Positions 58,877 to 64,000 of a DNA stretch of 64,000 bases are shown here, piece by piece. The stretch comes from Lingula anatina (taxonomy: Eukaryota > Brachiopoda > Lingulata > Lingulida > Lingulidae), in NCBI RefSeq assembly GCF_001039355.2, contig NW_019775469.1, positions 463,309-527,308 of the forward strand. The letters are read 5' to 3'. Position numbers and translations under genes: made by a program. Position 1 is the stretch's first letter. Each line of letters begins with the position of its first letter. The notes beneath the pieces are model-generated. The model did not search any database. It was not told where the DNA came from and worked only from the letters and a program-made list of their open reading frames with translations.

Positions 58877-61380
58877 CTACAGACATTTTCTGTCACTGTG
58901 AACTTTTTCGTGTGCCTTACGACTGACATTGTGAGAAAAGGCTTCAGGGCAGTAGCTACATTCGTAAGGTTTCTCCCCTGTGTGCACTCTCATATGACTA
59001 ACATGGGCATCTTTTCGTGGAAAAGACTTCTCACAGAAATTACATTTGATTAGTTTCTGGCCTTGGTGAATTAACATATGTCGTTTGAGATGATAACGAC
59101 TAACATAGGACTTTAAGCAAATCTGACATTTGTAAGGCCTTTCACCAGTATGATATCTAATATGTAACTGCAAACTAGATTTATAGCTATAGCTCTTGCC
59201 ACAAATTTGGCATAAAAAACTTTCATCGTATTGTGATTCCTTGGCTGCCTCTGCAGAGTGTATCTTCTCATGTGCTCTACAACTTATTTTATTGGCACAA
59301 ACTTTTCCGCAGTGTTTGCAAATGTATATATTTGCCTCTGCATGTGTTTTTTCATGAGCTTTAGCAGCACGTTCAGACTCGAATTCTTTTAGGCAGTACT
59401 GACAAAAAAATGATCCAGCTATGTGACATTTCTCGTGTTTCTTGAGATATCTTGCAGAAGGATAAGTTTTGCCACAAAACTGGCAAACAAATGACTTCCT
59501 TATTGTCCCATTTTCTCTTGTTTTTTGGCACGCTTTGACATGTTTATTGAATTTTCTGTAGAGTTCAAAGAAATTTCCACAGAACTGACATTCATGGACA
59601 GGTTTTGTTTCATGCACATGTGCATTGAATTCCTCCACGCTTTCAAAACAACTACCACAGTATATGCATTCCATCTTCTGTTTCTTCTTATGCGCTTCTT
59701 GGTGCTTCTTAAATGATGCCTTTGGAATAAACTTGTGACATTTTTGGCATTTTCTTTTGTTTTGTACATATCCTTCATCTCCCGGTTCATAAGCATCATC
59801 ACCTCCCTCACTACTATCATCATCTGTTTCAAGATCTTCATCACTTGGTTCATAAAGATCATCACTCTCCTCACCTTTGGACTTGAAAACTTCATCATCT
59901 GCTTCGAGATTTCCATCGTTTTGTTCTTTAAAATCATTATCTTTTTCTGGGACATCATTTACTTCCTCACTTCTCTCATCCTGAAGAACCTCAAGATTCT
60001 GAGGTTCTTTTTCAATTTCTTTGCAGCATACGCATTCCATTTTCTTTTCTTTTTTCTGCACTTCTTGATGCTTCTTATATGATGCTTTTGGGATAAACTT
60101 GCCGCATTTTTGACATTTTCTTTCGTCTTTTGAGATACATTTGCGACATTTTCTTTCGTCTTGTGCACATCCTTCATCTCCAGGTACATTAGAACCTTTT
60201 GGGATAAACTTGCCACATTTTTGACATTTTCTTTTGTCTTGTGCATATCCTTCATCTCCAGGTTCATAAGAGCCTTTTAAGATAAACTTGTCACATTTTT
60301 TACTTTTTCTTTTGTTTTGTGCATATCCTTCACTTCCCTCACTACCAGAGTTTAACTCATCATCATCAGTTTTAAGATCTTCATCACTTGGTTCATAAAG
60401 ATCACCACTTTCTCCACCACCTGACTTGAACACTTCATCATCTGCTTCGAGATTTCCATCACTTTGTTCATTAAGACCATTACCTATTTCTGGGACATTG
60501 TTTCCTTCCTTACTTATCTCATCCTGATGAACCTCAAGATCATGATGTTCTTTTTCAATATCTTTGCTCTGGCTGACAATTATTGTGCCTGTTTTTTCAC
60601 ACGTATTTTGACGTGTACACATGCCAACAGAATCTGAATCTATTTTGAAACTCAATATTTGATCCGGAATATCATTATCTGTTCTGAGTGATACTAGAAC
60701 ACTAACTTTTTGGTCCTGAGAATTGTCCTGTCTTAACTGACACTGCCCACTGGTGTCACCATATTCTTCATCTGAAGAATCATCTGGGTCCGAATTCAGA
60801 CCAGTAGATTTGAAGTACCTAATAAAGATACAATAATAACCCTTAGCAGAATATATAAAATACTTTTTTAAAATAATAAAACAGTAACACTGAATATGTC
60901 GAAAAAAACATTTTGTATTTAAAACTCTGACATATTCAAAACCTCAACTTGTTGCTGAAAGGAAGCACTCATAACACAGGAGGTGATACGGTTAGCATCT
61001 GACGTATGAACGATGTCCTTTTCAGCATATTATAGGTCCAAGCAAACTTGTGACTTACTGAGTAATAATCTTATACATGTATAAGAAAAAAAACTGAAGT
61101 TTAATGTTTAGCGTGATGCCAAGATATGCTGGCTAATCGCTGATATCCAGACTGGGGAAAAATATAACAATGGCACTACACCAATAAAATAAATGAGTCT
61201 GTAGACTTTAAATAATATAAGAAATATCTATACTCACATATCTAACAGCAATTTAGCTACTTCAGCATGTCGTATTTGTAGCTTTTCCCGCAATACATTC
61301 CATCTGTCTATTTGAACACCAATATCAACCAATCCTCTAGCACTTATTTTATATCTTGGTTTAGTTTTCCTTCTGCCCAT
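58877..61380 (-). CDS. C2H2 zinc-finger protein, complete tandem paralogue 1
   Basis: Two exons, 61238-61380 and 58877-60818, join in phase 2 to give 694 residues; the ATG is at 61380. It is probably a nuclear DNA-binding regulator. The N-terminus (about 1-50) is a small conserved-looking module: ARGLVDIGVQIDRWNVLREK, then HAEVAKLLLDMYF. A long acidic region follows, with repeated DGNLEADDEVFKS and DLYEPSDEDL blocks and several CQKCGKFIPK-type half fingers. The C-terminal part carries about nine C2H2 fingers, including CIYCGSCFESVEEFNAHVH, CQYCLKEFESERAAKAHEKT, CQICGKSYSYKSSLQLHIRY and CNFCEKSFPRKDAHVSHMRV, some joined by TGERPYK/TGEKPYE linkers. The acidic plus half-finger module occurs twice, an internal duplication. 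The target DNA is unknown. Confidence 0.85.
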
Positions 61381-62863
61381 TTTCTTGCTTTACACTTCCT
61401 TTAGAGGACTAATAAGAATGAAATGGATAAATTATTTTATAACCTTGGCTTAGAACAAACTTTTAGAGATAATCAAGCAAGGCAATAACACTGACATTTG
61501 CAAATTATTTTCACCCAAAACTTTTTGCATCTTCTTTCCCCACAAATTTCATATTAAGTTATGCAGCTAAGTTCAAATGTTTCTGCTTATTTCCATGCAT
61601 TTTAACTAAATTGAAATAAAAAGTGCAGGGGTCATGTCGATACACCACCGCACCGTTACTCCCCCGCACTCTCCCCTGCACCATTACTCCCCCGCACCGA
61701 TACTCCCCATCAGTATATCTGTAATTGTGGAGGAGTATCGGTGCGGGGAAGTATTGGTGCGGGGGGTGGGGGGATCGGTGCGGGGACGCATAGGCATGTA
61801 ACCGGCGCTGCCGTCCTCCATCTCTATATACTGTAGTTATAATGGTTAGAGTTAGTCTGACCTAAGTGGGTCAAAATCTAGGGCGAGGCTCACCTGTAAA
61901 AATGAATGGGAAGCGTACTCTCTGTTGTGGGGGACTCTCTGTCTCGTCACACCGGGCGTATAAACTCGAAAACCAGCTTGATTGGCGCATGTTTGGTGTT
62001 GCTGGTCCCGGTCAGACGATTTAACATCTGCAGTTACCCCCTCTGCTAGCATATGAAGCTACTCCCTCGTGCTAGTAGTGGTTTTCGATCCCCGAAAACG
62101 TTTGATAATAAGTCTGGGATATAGAATCCAAAAATATCGAAATTCAAAATTATTTACCCCTTGCAAAGAATGGGAACCGAGTAGCTTTCGATACTGCATG
62201 GGTTTTTGAGTAAGGACACCTTTGAAAGCTGCAGTTCTAAGATCCAACATAGTCTGAGTTTGTTTGTTCTAAGATCCAAAAGAGTCTGAGTGTACAGGGT
62301 ATTTTTAAATACAAAAAATAAAAATAAATAAATAGACGCCTCTCAGTGGGCCCCGAGCCCCACGCTAGGTATGTGTGTGTGTATGTGTGTTTGAGAGGGG
62401 GGGGGGGGGGGGGGGGTCGGGCTCCGCGGGGCCCCCCTTTCAAAAAAAATTTTAGAACCCCCCTTGAAAAAGGGAAANTCTTAGAACCGCCCTTGAAAAC
62501 AGGTAAAGTGGTCCGATCTAATACTGGATCGTTCGGTGCTGCGTCTCGTAGTTGGGAAGGCCTGATGAATGTATAGCTTAGAACGTAGATGCCATTTTTC
62601 ATGCCTGTAATTTTTTTTTTTTTTTTTTTGAAAACTAAATAAACTGTGTTTCTGATCATTTGCTTGTATGTATTGATAAATTATGTATATTGAATGTATA
62701 CTGAATGAATGCTTTTTATTCAACTTCCAAAGAAAGGAATTGTAAGTAAAGGTGAAAAGTTAACAACCTCTATTTTTTTTCTTCATTCCCTTTTATTTAA
62801 TAGGAAATACAAAACAAATTATAAGAGATTAATAAAAGGTTGAGCTAAAAACAAATTTAATGA
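61381..62863. other. Spacer between the two zinc-finger genes
   Basis: About 1.5 kb holding the GC-rich hairpin (61639-61789), a short direct repeat (CTAAGATCCAACATAGTCTG and variant, 62236-62293), a G19-type homopolymer (about 62397-62416), one ambiguous base (N at 62478) and a poly-T run near 62610-62630. Minus-strand frames here are low-complexity. No gene is supported. The paralogue 1 promoter must lie near 61381. Confidence 0.6.
61639..61789. repeat. GC-rich imperfect inverted repeat
   Basis: The left arm contains several CCCCGCACCGATACTCC-type units (61639-61706) and the right arm their reverse complements, GGAGTATCGGTGCGGGG and relatives (61731-61789), with a loop of about 24 bp. Each arm is itself a short tandem array of about 20 bp units. 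It is strikingly GC-rich for this AT-rich window. Confidence 0.75.
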
Positions 62864-64000
62864 TCATTTTCTTTCGCTGTGAACTTTTTCATGGGCCTTA
62901 CAACTGACATTGTGAGAAAAGGCTTCAGGGCAGTAGCGACATTTGTAAGGTTTCTCCCCTGTGTGCACTCTCATATGACTAACATAGGCATCTTTTCGTG
63001 GAAAAGACTTCTCACAGAAATTGCATTTGAATAGTTTCTGGCCTTGGTGAATTAACATATGCCGTTTGAGATGGAAACTACCAACATAGGACTTAAAGCA
63101 AATCTGGCATTTGTAAGGCCTTTCACCAGTGTGATATCTAATATGTATCTCCATATTAGATTTTGTGCAATAGCTCTTGCCACAAATTTGGCATAAAAAA
63201 CTTTCATCGTATTGTGATTCCTTGGCTGCCTCTGCAGAATGTGTCTTTTCATGTGCTCTACAACTTATTTTATTGGCACAAACTTTTCCGCAATGTTTGC
63301 AAATGTATATATTTGCCTCTGCATGTGTTTTTTCATGAGCTTTAGCAGCACATTTAAACTCAAATTCTTTTAGGCAGTACTGACAAAAATATGATCCACT
63401 TATGTGATGTTTCTCATGCTTCTTGAGGGAATTTGCAGAAGGATAACTTTTACCACACAAATGGCAAACAAATGACCTCGTAACTGTCCCACTTTCTCTT
63501 GTTTTTTGGCACGCTTTGACATGTTTACTGAATTTCCTGTAGAGTTCAAAGAAATTTCCACAGAACTGACATTCATGGACAGGTTTTGTTTCATGAACAT
63601 GTGCATTAAATTCCTCCACATTTTCAAAACAACTACCACAGTATATGCATTCCATCTTCTGTTTCTTCTTATGCACTTCTAAATGCTTCTTAAATGATGC
63701 CTTTGGGATAAACTTGCGACATTTTTGGCATTTTCTTTTGTTTTTTACATATACTTCATCTCCCGGTTCATAAGCATCATCACTTCCCTCACTACTATCA
63801 TCATCTGTTTCAAGATCTTCATCACTTGGTTCATAAAGATCATCACTTTCCTCACCTCTGGACTTGAAATCTTCATCATCTGCTTCAGCTACATTTCCAT
63901 TGTTTTGTTCATTAAAACCATTATCTTTTTCTGGGACGTAATTTACTTCCTCACTTATCTCATCCTGAAGAAGCTCAAGATTCTGAGGTTCTTTTTCAAT
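62864..64000 (-). CDS. C2H2 zinc-finger protein, paralogue 2 (5' part outside window)
   Basis: The frame is open from the window edge (64000) to TGA at 62864-62866, giving 378 residues of the C-terminal part. It follows the same layout as paralogue 1: acidic block (DDLYEPSDEDLETDDDSSEG), half finger CQKCRKFIPKASFKKH, then about nine C2H2 fingers ending CPEAFSHNVSCKAHEKVH. At the DNA level it is nearly identical to 58895-59980, with changes concentrated in finger recognition helices, for example CQICGKSYCTKSNMEIHIRY in place of SYKSSLQL. It has one copy of the acidic module in view; more may lie beyond the edge. The start codon and first exon are not visible. Confidence 0.85.
   Translation of the reverse strand: MEKEPQNLELLQDEISEEVNYVPEKDNGFNEQNNGNVAEADDEDFKSRGEESDDLYEPSDEDLETDDDSSEGSDDAYEPGDEVYVKNKRKCQKCRKFIPKASFKKHLEVHKKKQKMECIYCGSCFENVEEFNAHVHETKPVHECQFCGNFFELYRKFSKHVKACQKTRESGTVTRSFVCHLCGKSYPSANSLKKHEKHHISGSYFCQYCLKEFEFKCAAKAHEKTHAEANIYICKHCGKVCANKISCRAHEKTHSAEAAKESQYDESFLCQICGKSYCTKSNMEIHIRYHTGERPYKCQICFKSYVGSFHLKRHMLIHQGQKLFKCNFCEKSFPRKDAYVSHMRVHTGEKPYKCRYCPEAFSHNVSCKAHEKVHSERK

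Noticed and set aside
59500-60267. Long frames in alternative frames and on the opposite strand of zinc-finger paralogue 1
   Set aside because: Shadows of the repetitive acidic coding region; the main frame carries the intact C2H2 fingers.
62237-62723. Pro-rich minus-strand frames between the zinc-finger genes
   Set aside because: They come from the G homopolymer and an ambiguous base at 62478, with no domain.

Overview
This is a eukaryotic (metazoan) genomic window. It is AT-rich, has long introns with GT/AG boundaries, and carries many microsatellites, small inverted-repeat transposons and one 298-base assembly gap, so it comes from a draft assembly. Gene content and style (CCDC180, TSEN15, a CTHRC1-like gene, an alpha-arrestin, a K2P channel, lineage-specific C2H2 zinc-finger duplicates) fit a marine invertebrate, perhaps a mollusc or another lophotrochozoan. 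The phylum is inference; nothing seen here fixes it.

Left part (1-8121): the 3' exons of an unidentified plus-strand gene (34-815, polyA signal near 940); a two-exon two-pore potassium channel on the plus strand (3026-5119); and TSEN15, a tRNA-splicing endonuclease subunit, on the minus strand (8121-6111).

Centre (8751-57520): about 49 kb is one plus-strand gene, CCDC180. I could join it as 37 exons, all phase-consistent, giving 1,586 codons plus a stop. It starts 630 bp from TSEN15 in divergent orientation. The gap between them holds a good match to the RFX X-box, which suits a ciliary gene. Two large CCDC180 introns host antisense nested genes. Intron 12131-23417 holds a five-exon CTHRC1-like secreted protein (22420-14551) and an unrecognised 261-codon reading frame (14033-13248). 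Intron 27557-45478 holds an alpha-arrestin (33411-31862) whose tail appears frame-shifted relative to a repeated PSYD-containing segment.

Right part (58300-64000): a decayed non-LTR retrotransposon remnant, then two minus-strand C2H2 zinc-finger paralogues in tandem. The first is complete (61380-58877); the second is cut by the window end. They are nearly identical except at the DNA-contact positions of several fingers.

Mobile and repeated DNA: two near-identical copies of a ~210 bp inverted-repeat element, an hAT-like MITE, a palindromic MITE, a fold-back element beside the gap, a minisatellite, a GC-rich hairpin and many simple repeats. No prokaryotic-type operon, CRISPR array or clear RNA gene was seen. 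The genes look functionally independent; the ciliary gene acts mainly as host and divergent partner for the others.
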